Origin: CAZKWG01 sp964615375
GTDB taxonomy: Bacteria > Myxococcota_A > UBA796 > CAZKWG01
Direction of reading: 5' to 3'
Assembly: GCA_964615375.1 (NCBI GenBank)
Contig: CAZTOW010000031.1
Location: 1 to 64,000 of the forward strand
DNA length: 64,000 nucleotides
The notes under the pieces are model-generated. The model made no database searches. It was not told the origin of the DNA and saw only the letters and a list, made by a program, of their open reading frames with translations. Shown here piece by piece: positions 1-7,927 of the stretch (position 1 is the first letter of the stretch; every line of letters begins with the position of its first letter). A program made the position numbers and the translations under genes.

Positions 1-167
1 CCGATGCCGATGCCGATGCCGTCCCGCGATGCCGATGTCGATGCCGATGCCGATGTCGATGCCGATACCGATGCCGATGCCGATGCCGATGCCGATGCCG
101 ATGCCGATACCGATGCCGATGCCGATACCGATGCCGATGCCGCCCCGCGACGCCGATACCAATGCCG
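1..167. repeat. Hexanucleotide tandem repeat (GATGCC)n
   Basis: The first ~145 bases are almost entirely GATGCC units with GATACC and GATGTC variants, ending in a degenerate CCGCGACGCC stretch. One frame reads as an Asp-Ala/Asp-Thr repeat and another as Met-Pro; neither looks like a real protein. The tract lies just upstream of the helicase gene and is cut by the window edge, so its full length is unknown. Variant units show it is not a perfect array. Confidence 0.9.
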
Positions 168-217
168 CCCCCCTCCCCCAATGCCACCCCCTTCATTCCG
201 GGATATCCCCCTACCCC

Positions 218-1879
218 GTGAGCTACCTCCCCCAGAACCCGCTGATCGTCCAGGGCGACATGAGCGTCCTGCTGGAGGTCCAGTCCCCGCGCTATGAGGA
301 GGGACGGGACGCGCTGCTGGGCTTCGCCGAGCTGGTGAAGTCGCCGGAGTATGTCCACACCTGGCGGATCACGCCGCTCTCGCTCTGGAACGCGGCGGCC
401 AGCGGGCACGACGCCGAGCAGGTGATCGCGGCGCTGCGCGCGCTGGCCAAGTACCCCATCCCGGAGAGCGTGCCGGAGACCATCCGCGACCGGATGAGCC
501 GCTACGGGCGGCTGAGGCTGGTGCGCGACGGGGAGTGGCTGGCGCTGGAGGCGGATGATCCGACGGATCTGGCCCTGGTGCGCGGGCTGGGGCCGGCGGC
601 GGAGCTGTTCTCCGAGGGCGCCGACCGCCGACACCTGCGCGTCCACCCGCGCCGCCGCGGCGAGCTCAAGCAGGTGCTGGTCAGCCTGGGCCACCCCGTC
701 CAGGACCTGGCGGGCTACGAGGACGGCGACGCGCTCGCCATCCGGCTCACCACGACCCTGCCCGACGGGCGACCCTGGGCGCTCCGCGAGTACCAGGTGG
801 ACGCCATCGACGCCTTCTACTCGGGGCCGTCCGCGGGCAGCGGGGTGGTGGTGCTGCCCTGCGGGGCGGGCAAGACGATGGTGGGCGTGGGGGCGATGGC
901 CCGGCTCTCCATGCGCACGCTCATCCTCTGCACGGGCCACACGGCCCTCCAGCAGTGGAAGCGGGAGATCCTCTCCCGCACGACGCTCACCGAGGACCAG
1001 GTGGGCGAGTTCTCCGCGGACCTCAAGCAGATCCGCGAGGTGACGCTCACCACCTACCAGATGCTGGCCTACAAGAAGGACCGGAACAGCGAGCCCGCCC
1101 ACTTCGCGCTGTTCCACGAGGCGCGCTGGGGCCTGGTCATCTACGACGAGGTCCACCTGCTGCCCGCCCCCATCTTCCGCGAGACCGCCACCCTGCAGGC
1201 GCTCCGGCGGCTGGGCCTCACCGCGACGCTCGTGCGCGAGGACGGCTGCGAGGGCGACGTGTTCGCGCTCATCGGCCCCAGACGCTTCGATCTCCCCTGG
1301 AAGACGCTGGAGCACCAGGGCTGGATCGCCAGCGCCCGCTGCGTGGAGGTGCGCGTCGCGCTCTCCGAGAGCGACCGCGTCAAGTACGTCTCGGTCCCCG
1401 CCCGCCAGCGCATGAAGATCGCCTCCACCAACTCGCGCAAGGTCGCCGTGGTGGAGCAGCTCCTGGCCCGTCACGGCGACCTGCCCTGCCTGGTCCTGGG
1501 CACCGACCTGGACCAGCTCCAGTGGATCGCCCGGCGCCTCTCGCTGCCCATCGTGACGGGGGAGACCTCCGCCCGGCGTCGAGACGAGATCTTCGCCCGC
1601 TTTCGCGAGGGCAAGGACCGGGTGCTGGTGCTGTCCAAGGTGGGGAACTTCGCCATCGACCTGCCGGACGCCGCCGTCGCCATCCAGGTCTCCGGCACCT
1701 TCGGCAGCCGCCAGGAGGAGGCCCAGCGCCTCGGCCGCATCCTCCGCCCGAAGGCCACGAACCAGGCCGTCTTCTACACGCTGGTCAGCGCGGACACCGA
1801 CGAGCAGCTCTACGCCGAGAAGCGCCAGCTCTTCCTCACCGAGCAGGGTTACCCCTACCGCATCGAGGTGAGCGCGTGA
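218..1879 (+). CDS. XPB/Ssl2-type DNA helicase (SF2, bacterial XPB)
   Basis: A superfamily 2 3'-5' DNA helicase of the XPB/Rad25 family, 553 aa, presumed cytoplasmic and acting in DNA repair or remodelling. An N-terminal domain (about 1-180) with the ITPLSLWNA segment typical of actinobacterial XPB precedes RecA-like lobe 1: Walker A GAGKT at 216-220, DEVH box at 310-313 (IYDEVHLLPAP) and LTAT at about 334-337. Lobe 2 ends with QEEAQRLGRILRP (motif VI). I chose GTG 218 because XPB homologues begin with a PLIVQ-like stretch, found here at residues 8-12; an earlier ATG would translate the hexanucleotide repeat, and ATG 260 would cut that stretch off. No clear Shine-Dalgarno sequence is visible. 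The next gene overlaps by 4 nt, suggesting the two products work together. Confidence 0.93.
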   Translation: MSYLPQNPLIVQGDMSVLLEVQSPRYEEGRDALLGFAELVKSPEYVHTWRITPLSLWNAAASGHDAEQVIAALRALAKYPIPESVPETIRDRMSRYGRLRLVRDGEWLALEADDPTDLALVRGLGPAAELFSEGADRRHLRVHPRRRGELKQVLVSLGHPVQDLAGYEDGDALAIRLTTTLPDGRPWALREYQVDAIDAFYSGPSAGSGVVVLPCGAGKTMVGVGAMARLSMRTLILCTGHTALQQWKREILSRTTLTEDQVGEFSADLKQIREVTLTTYQMLAYKKDRNSEPAHFALFHEARWGLVIYDEVHLLPAPIFRETATLQALRRLGLTATLVREDGCEGDVFALIGPRRFDLPWKTLEHQGWIASARCVEVRVALSESDRVKYVSVPARQRMKIASTNSRKVAVVEQLLARHGDLPCLVLGTDLDQLQWIARRLSLPIVTGETSARRRDEIFARFREGKDRVLVLSKVGNFAIDLPDAAVAIQVSGTFGSRQEEAQRLGRILRPKATNQAVFYTLVSADTDEQLYAEKRQLFLTEQGYPYRIEVSA

Positions 1880-3339
1880 CCCTGCGCGCGGTGAGCGTGC
1901 TCCAGGTCTCCGACCCGAGCGTCTGGCCGGAGCTGGAGGCCCTGGTCGGCGAGCACCTGGGCGAGGCGCTCTCGCCCTCGCGTCGGGTGGTCCTGCCCTC
2001 CTTCGAGCGCGCCGGGCTGGCCACGCTGCAGCGCCAGGGCGTGTTCGTGCTCACCCGTGGGGCCCGCCGCACGCGCGAGGAGGTGGAGCAGTCCCGCGCC
2101 GAGCTCGCCCACGTCGTCGAGCGCCTCTCCTGGAAGGCGAAGCCCGTGCTCTACGCGGCGCAGCGCCACGCCCACCAGGGCGTCGCCATCGGCCTGCATG
2201 CCTGGGATCCCGAGAGCGACGCCGCCAACGTGCGCGAGCTCCTGGGCGCCGGGCTGATGGAGGAGGTCCCCGACCTGGAGAGCCGCTACCGGCTCCACCC
2301 CGACCTGCCCCCGCCGCCGCCCGTCGTCTACGCGCTCGACGAGGCCGTCATGGAGGAGACCGAGGACCTGCCCGCCGCCCGCCCCGGCCCGGTCGCCCTC
2401 CTGCACGACGCCGCCGCGCTGGCCGCCGCCGTCGAGCACGCCGCCCCCCACCGCACGCTCTCCGGGACCCTCGCCCGCGCGGACAGTCGGCGCCTTGGTA
2501 CTAGATTAGCTAGTAAAGTGGTGAGCGAGCGCGGCCTGGAGGCCGACGATCGCTGGGCGCGGGCGCTGCGGGCGCTCTTCGCGCTGGGTGGGGTGAGCAC
2601 GGACCCCGTGACGCGGGAGATGCACCTGGACCTGGGGCTGGACGACCTGCTGGCGGGCAGCGCGGAGGACGCCGTGGACCGGCTCATCCACCGCCTCATC
2701 GACCCCGATCTGCACGCCGCGGTCCCCGCCGTGCGCGCCGCCCTCCGACAGGCGGGCGATGGCGCCGTAGACACGCTCATCTGGCTGGACCTGCTGCGCG
2801 AGCAGGATCGGGCGGTGCTCTTCCCGCCCTGGCGACGGGCCGGGGTGTTGATCTACCCCCAGCACGAGGGCGAGGAGCCCCGGCCCTACGACGAGGCCGG
2901 CTGGGAGGAGATCGAGGTGCGGCAGCTCCGTCGTCTGCTGTCCATGCTGGAGCGCATGGGCGTCGTGCGGGTCGCCCCGGGCGTCTTCGCCGCCACGCCC
3001 GACGGCCGGCGCTGGGCGCGGGCGGAGGGGCCCCCTCCACCCCCGGTGTGGGTGAGCTCCGACCTGGAGATCGTCGTCCCCCCCGACAGCCTGACCCCCT
3101 ACGAGCGCTTCCAGGTAGAGCGGCTCTCCCGCTGCCTCTCCCGCGAGGTGGCCGACCGCTACAAGCTGGAGCGGGAGGGCCTCACCCGCTGGCTGGTGAG
3201 CCACGAGCTGGAGGAGGCGCTGGAGCTCTTGCAGAGACGAGCGCTGGGGCTGCCGGCGGGGGTGGTGGAGACCCTGCGGACCTGGGCGGCGCACGCGACG
3301 CGGGTGGTGCTGGTGCGGGGTGTGGTGTTGGAGGGGTGA
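1876..3339 (+). CDS. Helicase-associated (Helicase_C_3-like) XPB partner protein
   Basis: A 487-aa protein starting at GTG 1876, inside the GTGA overlap with the XPB stop. Its C-terminal third (about residues 390-487, from VSSDLEIVVPPDSLTPYE) resembles the Helicase_C_3 / XPB-Ssl2-like domain found as a separate protein beside XPB in actinobacteria and myxobacteria. The middle is helical with winged-helix-like segments (RRLLSMLERMGVVRVAPGVFAATPDGRRW). No Walker or DEAD/H motifs are seen, so it is probably not itself an ATPase. Tight coupling suggests an accessory subunit supplying a DNA-binding or fork-sensing function. The family name is my recognition; the biological role is inferred from gene order only. 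Confidence 0.75.
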   Translation: MTLRAVSVLQVSDPSVWPELEALVGEHLGEALSPSRRVVLPSFERAGLATLQRQGVFVLTRGARRTREEVEQSRAELAHVVERLSWKAKPVLYAAQRHAHQGVAIGLHAWDPESDAANVRELLGAGLMEEVPDLESRYRLHPDLPPPPPVVYALDEAVMEETEDLPAARPGPVALLHDAAALAAAVEHAAPHRTLSGTLARADSRRLGTRLASKVVSERGLEADDRWARALRALFALGGVSTDPVTREMHLDLGLDDLLAGSAEDAVDRLIHRLIDPDLHAAVPAVRAALRQAGDGAVDTLIWLDLLREQDRAVLFPPWRRAGVLIYPQHEGEEPRPYDEAGWEEIEVRQLRRLLSMLERMGVVRVAPGVFAATPDGRRWARAEGPPPPPVWVSSDLEIVVPPDSLTPYERFQVERLSRCLSREVADRYKLEREGLTRWLVSHELEEALELLQRRALGLPAGVVETLRTWAAHATRVVLVRGVVLEG

Positions 3340-3501
3340 GGGGAGCAACGCGGGGCCCAGCGGTGTCGCGCGGGGATGAGACGAATGGAGTAATAGGAGA
3401 ATAGAATTTCAATAGATCTGAAATTGCACAATGATTTCTGTGTCGGGCTATACCAGAACACCTGTCAGGATCTACGTCAGAGTGCTCTTGCCAGCTCCGC
3501 G

Positions 3502-3529
3502 TTGCGAGACTATCGTAGGTAGGTATGCT
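3502..3529 (+). promoter_or_regulatory. Possible promoter for the PAAR gene
   Basis: TTGCGA (3502-3507), a 16-nt spacer and TATGCT (3524-3529) resemble sigma70 -35/-10 boxes about 100 nt before the PAAR start. The whole 3340-3629 gap is AT-richer than its surroundings and holds no convincing gene. A weak call, because only the hexamers support it. Confidence 0.25.
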
Positions 3530-3629
3530 AGGTGGCTTGCGGTCGCGTCTACATCCTGAGGAGGATTCTCTGCTGTTGGTTGGTGTATCGCGCGGCGTCG
3601 TGCCCACTCAGACCATGGAGGGCGAGAAG

Positions 3630-4280
3630 ATGGGTCTTGGAAATCTACTTGACAAAGCCAAGGACAAAGCGGGCGACAAGCTCTCGGACGTGAAGGACGA
3701 GCTGCACAAAATCAAGGATGATCCAAAGGAGTACGCAAAGGGCAAGATCGACGAGGTCAAGAAGAATCCAGGGAAGTTTGTGAAGAATGTCGTCAAGAAG
3801 CAGGTCGTCAAGGCGGTCGCGAAGAAGGTGCTCAGCGAGAGTGAGCAACGGGTCTTTGGAACCAATTACGTCGAGCGAGCAGACAACTGGGTCAACGACA
3901 AGATCGAAGACGGCGTGAACGGCGCCATCGATCTGGTCAAGCCCGCGATGGACACCAGCTTCGAGGATGCGCTGGGTGATCTGGCGCAGGTCGCAAGGCT
4001 GCACGAGACCCTGAGCAAGGGTGCGCCGGAGCTCGCCCACGTCGGGAGTCCGGTCCTTTGCTCACAGCACGGTGTCGTCTACATCGAGGGAGGGGACGGC
4101 ACCACCCACGTTGGGGATCGAGCCGTGGCTGTGGAGGGTGACCTGACCACCTGTGGTGGGCGCATTGTCAAAGCTACAGGCTCCATGATCATCCGAGGAC
4201 GTCGAGCAGCCCGCGTGGGGGACCTGATCGACCACGTAGGGGTGATCTTGCGTGGCGAGCCAACCTGTCGTATCGGGTGA
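3630..4280 (+). CDS. PAAR-like protein with amphipathic N-terminal extension
   Basis: A 216-aa protein. The last ~80 residues (from GSPVLCSQHG) have the Gly-rich, three-repeat layout of PAAR proteins: VGSPVLCS, THVGDRAVAVEGD, ATGSMIIRGRRAARVGD, DHVGVILRGEP. PAAR domains form the zinc-bound tip that caps VgrG spikes of type VI secretion systems and related contractile machines. The first ~130 residues are Lys/Asp/Glu-rich amphipathic helix (KDKAGDKLSDVKDEL, KKNPGKFVKNVVKKQ), with no clear enzyme fold. I chose ATG 3630 because GGAGGG at 3617-3622 lies 7 nt upstream. Base composition is less GC-rich than the neighbours, suggesting transfer. No T6SS structural genes occur in the window, so it is an orphan tip or effector carrier. 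Confidence 0.75.
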   Translation: MGLGNLLDKAKDKAGDKLSDVKDELHKIKDDPKEYAKGKIDEVKKNPGKFVKNVVKKQVVKAVAKKVLSESEQRVFGTNYVERADNWVNDKIEDGVNGAIDLVKPAMDTSFEDALGDLAQVARLHETLSKGAPELAHVGSPVLCSQHGVVYIEGGDGTTHVGDRAVAVEGDLTTCGGRIVKATGSMIIRGRRAARVGDLIDHVGVILRGEPTCRIG

Positions 4281-4450
4281 TCGCGGTGCGCTCCGGCAAT
4301 CGCTGGGGACCTGGTGTCAGATTGTGACCTGGACCTGGACCTGGTGCTGGACAGGCCTGCTTGGATCTCCGCGAAGTAGTGCCTGTAGGTTCCAGAAACT
4401 CCGACCGGTGTTTGGACATAGCCGCTTCGCGGGGATGAGCTGACAAGGCC

Positions 4451-4555
4451 GGTGTCAGGTTGATACGAGAGGCCGGTGTCACCCGAGGCAAGCCGGTGGC
4501 AAGCCGCAGGCCGGTGTCACAGAGGCCGGTGTCAGGTTGATACGATTTCGATTTC
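4451..4555 (+). repeat. REP-like repeat cluster (RAYT-associated family)
   Basis: GGTGTCAGGTTGATAC occurs at 4451 and again at 4528, where it continues with GATTTCGATTTC to give a full 28-bp unit (4528-4555). Two shorter CCGGTGTCA cores lie between them at about 4479 and 4511, and a looser GGTGTCAGATTG lies near 4314. The 28-bp unit is identical to the copy at 8729-8756 and related to the pair flanking the transposase gene. Confidence 0.85.
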
Positions 4556-4581
4556 ACGAAAAACCTACCTCACGCCTGTCT

Positions 4582-4703
4582 ACCCTCCCTCCCCCTGCTC
4601 CATCATCGCCGCCGCTACCATCGGCTCCCACCAGTCCGCGAGCAGCGCGTCCCGTCACCCCGCGAGCTCCCCCTCCGCCATCCTGACCCGGTGCGCCGCG
4701 CCG
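4582..4703 (-). pseudogene. Truncated RAYT 3'-end remnant
   Basis: This segment matches the 3' end of the intact RAYT gene (about 6869-6991) with a few substitutions; shared stretches include CACCAGTCCGCGAGCAGCGC. As at the intact gene, a 28-bp repeat lies just outside the gene end (4528-4555). It appears to be the leftover end of a second RAYT copy whose body has been deleted. It cannot encode a protein. Confidence 0.8.
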
Positions 4704-4880
4704 CCGCCCGCCGCCGCCCGCCTCGCGCCAGGGTCAGGCGCTCACGCGCGACCTGTAGCGTTCGAGGGTGGAACGAAGGCACCACATGGAGGTTGGCGAG
4801 CCGGTGTTCGCCAGGTCAGCTACACGAAGAGGCTGTTTCTGCGTATTGGCGGATCAGCCAGGTACACTTGCCGCGAGGCA
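4704..4880. other. Intergenic stretch without recognisable gene
   Basis: Between the RAYT remnant and the FG-GAP gene end I see no gene, terminator or clear repeat. Together with the repeats before it, 4281-4880 is a 600-nt gene-free patch composed largely of mobile-element debris. Confidence 0.6.
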
Positions 4881-6839
4881 TCAATAGCCTCCACCCCGGA
4901 CGAGGTAGGCGGCTCCCGCAGACAGGCCGACACTGTCCTCACTGAAGGCGCCGACCAACAGATCGTCGAAGCCATCCCCATCTACATCGCCTGGGCCGGA
5001 GACGTCCATCCCCGCGAAGTCCCCCGCGGACTCACCGCTGAGCTTCACATCTGCGGCCGACAGCTCGAGCAACGAGGGGCCGGTCGCCAGCGCGCCGCCA
5101 CCCAGCAGCAGGTAGGCCGCGCCTGAGGTCGAGCCACCGCTATCGTTGTCGGGCACCCCGATCAGGAGGTCGTCGAGCCCGTCCCGATCTACGTCTCCTA
5201 CGCCCGCGGCCGACCTGCTCGCAAGCTCGTCGAAGGTCTCGCCGGTGAGCTTCGTGTCTGCGGCCGACAGGTCAAGTGGCGAGGCCTCCCTTGAGAGTGC
5301 GCCACCACCCAGGAGGAGGTAGGCCGCGCCCGCGTCGTCGCCGCCGCTGTCCTCGAATGGCGCACCGACCAGGAGATCGTCCAGACCGTCGCCGTCCACG
5401 TCGCCCGCCCCGGCGATGGCGAACCCCGCTCGATCGTCTGCGTCCTCACCCACGAGCTTTCGGTCCGCATCCGACAGCTCAAACGCCGAGGCGCCCGTCG
5501 ATAGCCCGCCGCCACCCAGGAGGAGATAAGCCGCGCCAGCGTCTTCGCCACCTCCATCTTCATAAGGCGCGCCGATCAAGAGCTCGCTCACCCCGTCGCC
5601 GTCCACGTCGCCCAGCCCGCCGACAGAGAATCCCGCTTCGTCGCCTCCACCTTCACCGATGAGCTTCGCGTCCGCGCCCGACAGGTCGAGCGTCGAGACC
5701 CCGGACGCCAGCGCGCCGCCGCCCATCAGGAGGTAGGCCGCGCCCGCGTCCGTGCCGCCGCTGTCCTCTTCGGAGGTCCCGATCAGGATGTCGTCGAGCC
5801 CGTCGCCGTCCACGTCGCCCAGCCCGCCGACAGAGAATCCCGCTTCGTCGCCGTCTGCCTCGCCAATGAGCTTCAGGTCTGCGGCCGACAGCTCGAGTAG
5901 AGAGGAGCCAGCCGCCAGCGCGCCGCCGCCCATCAGGAGGTAGGCTGCGCCAGCCTCCGCGCCGCCGCTGTCCTCACGGATCGCGCTGATCAGGACCTCG
6001 TCGAGCCCGTCGCCGTCTACGTCGCCCGCGCTGGAGACGGCGGCGCCGGCGAAGTCTTCCTCGTTCCCTCCGGCGAGCTTCAAGTCTGCAAGCGCCAGCG
6101 TGAGCGGCGAGGTGCCCACCGTCAGCGCGCCGCCGCCCAGCAGCAGGTAGGCCGCTCCCGCGTAAGGGGCGCCGCTGTCCTCGTAGGGCGCTCCAACCAG
6201 GAGGTCGTCGAGCCCGTCTCCGTCTACGTCGCCTGCGCCGGCCACATGGGAACCCGCGCGGTCGCCTGCGGCCTCGGCCACAAGCTTCAGGTCTGCGCCG
6301 CTCAGGCTCAGCACCCCTCCAAGCCCGCATTCGGCGGTCGCCGAGGCCTCGTCGCCCTCGCAGTCGTTCACGACCTCATCGTCGCAGATCTCCGCAGCAC
6401 CTGGGTAGGTGGTGGAGGCCCTGTCGTCGCAGTCCCCGCCTACGCGGACGCTGCCTTCGGGCTGCGTACAGGACGCGGTCGTTGTCCACGCGTCACCGTA
6501 CCCATCACCGTCGGCGTCCATGTACCAGGTGATCACATCCTCGGCCTCCACCTCGTCGATCTCGCCGTCACAGTCGTTGTCCACCCCGTCACAACGTTCG
6601 GCCGCTTCGGGGTTCACGTCTTTGTTGTTGTCGTCGCAGTCATCCTCGAAGACGGAGCCGTCCCCGTCCAGGTCCACCTGCGGATCCTCCGTATCTTGAA
6701 TCCTCTGTGTGTCTTTGATCGGCGATGGAGGGCAGGCGGAGAGCAGAGTCGCCAGCACAGTGAGGCAGAGTGATGATCGGAGTGGTGAGGGGGGTGAGAT
6801 GTCAGGTGAGGTGTCAGGTTGGTTTGATTTCATTTTCAT
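4881..6839 (-). CDS. FG-GAP repeat lipoprotein (integrin-alpha-like)
   Basis: A predicted surface or periplasmic lipoprotein of 652 aa. The signal peptide ends in lipobox LLSAC. Next come MopE-like Asp/Cys metal-binding segments (DGDGSVFEDDCDDNN, CDGVDNDCDGEIDE), then seven FG-GAP repeats of about 60-65 residues. Each repeat carries a GDVDGDGLDDLLVGAP-type calcium loop and AGAAYLLLGGG, predicting a seven-bladed propeller. It begins with ATG 6839, inside the 28-bp RAYT repeat: the start overlaps the RAYT stop as ATGA, and MKMKSNQPD is repeat-encoded. No later start would keep the signal peptide, so the original 5' end was probably replaced when the RAYT unit inserted. The C-terminus stops at GGGY directly after blade 7. 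Binding partner unknown. Confidence 0.85.
   Translation of the reverse strand: MKMKSNQPDTSPDISPPSPLRSSLCLTVLATLLSACPPSPIKDTQRIQDTEDPQVDLDGDGSVFEDDCDDNNKDVNPEAAERCDGVDNDCDGEIDEVEAEDVITWYMDADGDGYGDAWTTTASCTQPEGSVRVGGDCDDRASTTYPGAAEICDDEVVNDCEGDEASATAECGLGGVLSLSGADLKLVAEAAGDRAGSHVAGAGDVDGDGLDDLLVGAPYEDSGAPYAGAAYLLLGGGALTVGTSPLTLALADLKLAGGNEEDFAGAAVSSAGDVDGDGLDEVLISAIREDSGGAEAGAAYLLMGGGALAAGSSLLELSAADLKLIGEADGDEAGFSVGGLGDVDGDGLDDILIGTSEEDSGGTDAGAAYLLMGGGALASGVSTLDLSGADAKLIGEGGGDEAGFSVGGLGDVDGDGVSELLIGAPYEDGGGEDAGAAYLLLGGGGLSTGASAFELSDADRKLVGEDADDRAGFAIAGAGDVDGDGLDDLLVGAPFEDSGGDDAGAAYLLLGGGALSREASPLDLSAADTKLTGETFDELASRSAAGVGDVDRDGLDDLLIGVPDNDSGGSTSGAAYLLLGGGALATGPSLLELSAADVKLSGESAGDFAGMDVSGPGDVDGDGFDDLLVGAFSEDSVGLSAGAAYLVRGGGY
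6810..6837 (+). repeat. RAYT-flanking repeat, left copy
   Basis: A 28-bp unit beginning GGTGTCAGGTTGG and ending CATTTTC, related to the copies at 4528 and 8729. It touches the RAYT stop codon and contains the start of the FG-GAP lipoprotein gene. Confidence 0.85.
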
Positions 6840-7816
6840 GCTTGACGTCCTTCCTTCCTGCCTCCCAATCCCTCCTCCCCCTGCTCCACCATCGCCGCCG
6901 CCACCATCGGCTCCCACCAGTCCGCGAGCAGCGCGTCCCGCCACCCCGCGAGCTCCCCCTCCGCCGTCCTGACCCGGTGCGCCGCGCCGGCGACCGCCCC
7001 GGGCGTCATCCCCAGCAACGCCCCGATCTGCGCCCGGTCCAGCGCCGCCGCCCGCCCCAGCCACCAGGCCGCCAGCGTCCTCGCCGGGTTGCCCAGCCGC
7101 CCGCGCCGCGCCGCGCCCAGCTCCTCGCGCGAGACCTGGGCCATCGCCGCGACCTGAGCCAGCGCCTCCTCGGCCTTCAAGCTGCGGACCGTGGCGGGGA
7201 CACGCTCCACGGCCACGCCGGCGGTGTTGGTCGTCTGCCAGAGACGCGCCTCGTCGAGCTCGGGCGGCAGGCGCGCACGCCCTTGCGCGAGGTCGTCCAC
7301 GGCGTCCCGAAGCTGGCCTTCGGAGCCATAGAGCTCCAGCAGCTCCTCGCGGTGGAGCCAGGGGGGCGCGGGGTCGAGCCCGACATAGGCGCGGTGGCTG
7401 GTCCAGCGGGTGTCCTCGGGTCGGGCGACCCTCCCCGCCGCGACGGGGTTGAGGTGCAGGTAGGCGAGCAGGTGGCGCCAGTAGCTGTCGTCGAGCACCA
7501 CGCGGTTCCGGTAACGGCCTCGGAAGAGGGGGCCGTCCCACCCGTGGGCGGCGTTGGTCCTTCGGGCGAGCTCGCCGTCGAGCCAGGCCATTACGGTGGA
7601 CAGGCGCCCCTCTGGGGGCTCGAGCATGGCGTGGAAGTGGTTGCCCATGAGCGCCCAGCCGTGGACGCGGGTGGCGAAGCGTCCGGGGAGCTCGGCGAGG
7701 AGGGCGAGGAAGCGGTCGAGGTCGTCCTGGTCGCGGAAGACGACGCGCCGACGGGCGGTGCGGTTCATGACGTGGTGGCGAGCACCGGGGAAGTCGAGGC
7801 GAGGGGTGCGGGGCAT
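6836..7816 (-). CDS. REP-associated tyrosine transposase (RAYT, Y1_Tnp family)
   Basis: An HUH-type single-strand DNA transposase/nuclease of 326 aa. The Y1_Tnp domain begins RHHVMNRTARR (13-23). The HUH motif is GNHFH (58-62), and the candidate nucleophile Tyr is in AYLHLNPV (Y119), matching the RAYT consensus. A C-terminal region (about 225-300) contains a helix-turn-helix-like segment (RAQIGALLGMTPGAVAGAAH), seen in longer RAYTs and probably recognising the REP element. All catalytic residues are present, so it may be active. It starts at ATG 7816 with no obvious Shine-Dalgarno sequence. Its stop overlaps the start of the FG-GAP lipoprotein gene. Confidence 0.92.
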   Translation of the reverse strand: MPRTPRLDFPGARHHVMNRTARRRVVFRDQDDLDRFLALLAELPGRFATRVHGWALMGNHFHAMLEPPEGRLSTVMAWLDGELARRTNAAHGWDGPLFRGRYRNRVVLDDSYWRHLLAYLHLNPVAAGRVARPEDTRWTSHRAYVGLDPAPPWLHREELLELYGSEGQLRDAVDDLAQGRARLPPELDEARLWQTTNTAGVAVERVPATVRSLKAEEALAQVAAMAQVSREELGAARRGRLGNPARTLAAWWLGRAAALDRAQIGALLGMTPGAVAGAAHRVRTAEGELAGWRDALLADWWEPMVAAAMVEQGEEGLGGRKEGRQA

Positions 7817-7843
7817 TTATAAGGTGTAACAAGGGGAAGTGAG

Positions 7844-7871
7844 GAAAACAAAATCATATCAACCTGGCATC
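7844..7871 (-). repeat. RAYT-flanking repeat, right (inverted) copy
   Basis: The reverse complement, beginning GATGCCAGGTTGATATG, differs at about five positions from the 28-bp unit at 8729-8756. It lies 28 nt upstream of the RAYT start and 57 nt from the end of the DNA alkylation repair gene. Confidence 0.8.
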
Positions 7872-7927
7872 TACCTCTATGCCTACCCTAAACCCATCCC
7901 CTACCCATCCTGGTCAAGCCTACGCCC

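Larger units (their letters stand above)
6810..7871 (-). mobile_element. RAYT unit bounded by inverted 28-bp repeats
   Basis: A single transposase gene lies between a direct-orientation repeat (6810-6837) and an inverted copy (7844-7871), giving a 1062-bp unit. RAYTs are single-copy IS200/IS605-like enzymes that act on REP palindromes rather than on a full insertion sequence. Here the flanking repeats and a second truncated copy suggest that the unit has moved or duplicated locally. Confidence 0.65.

Noticed and set aside
29..217. Helicase start at ATG 29
   Set aside because: Would add a Met-Pro repeat absent from XPB proteins; homologues begin just before the PLIVQ segment encoded after GTG 218.
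4..297. Asp-Ala repeat reading frame at the window start
   Set aside because: It is the translation of a hexanucleotide repeat, runs into the helicase gene in another frame and has no ribosome-binding site.
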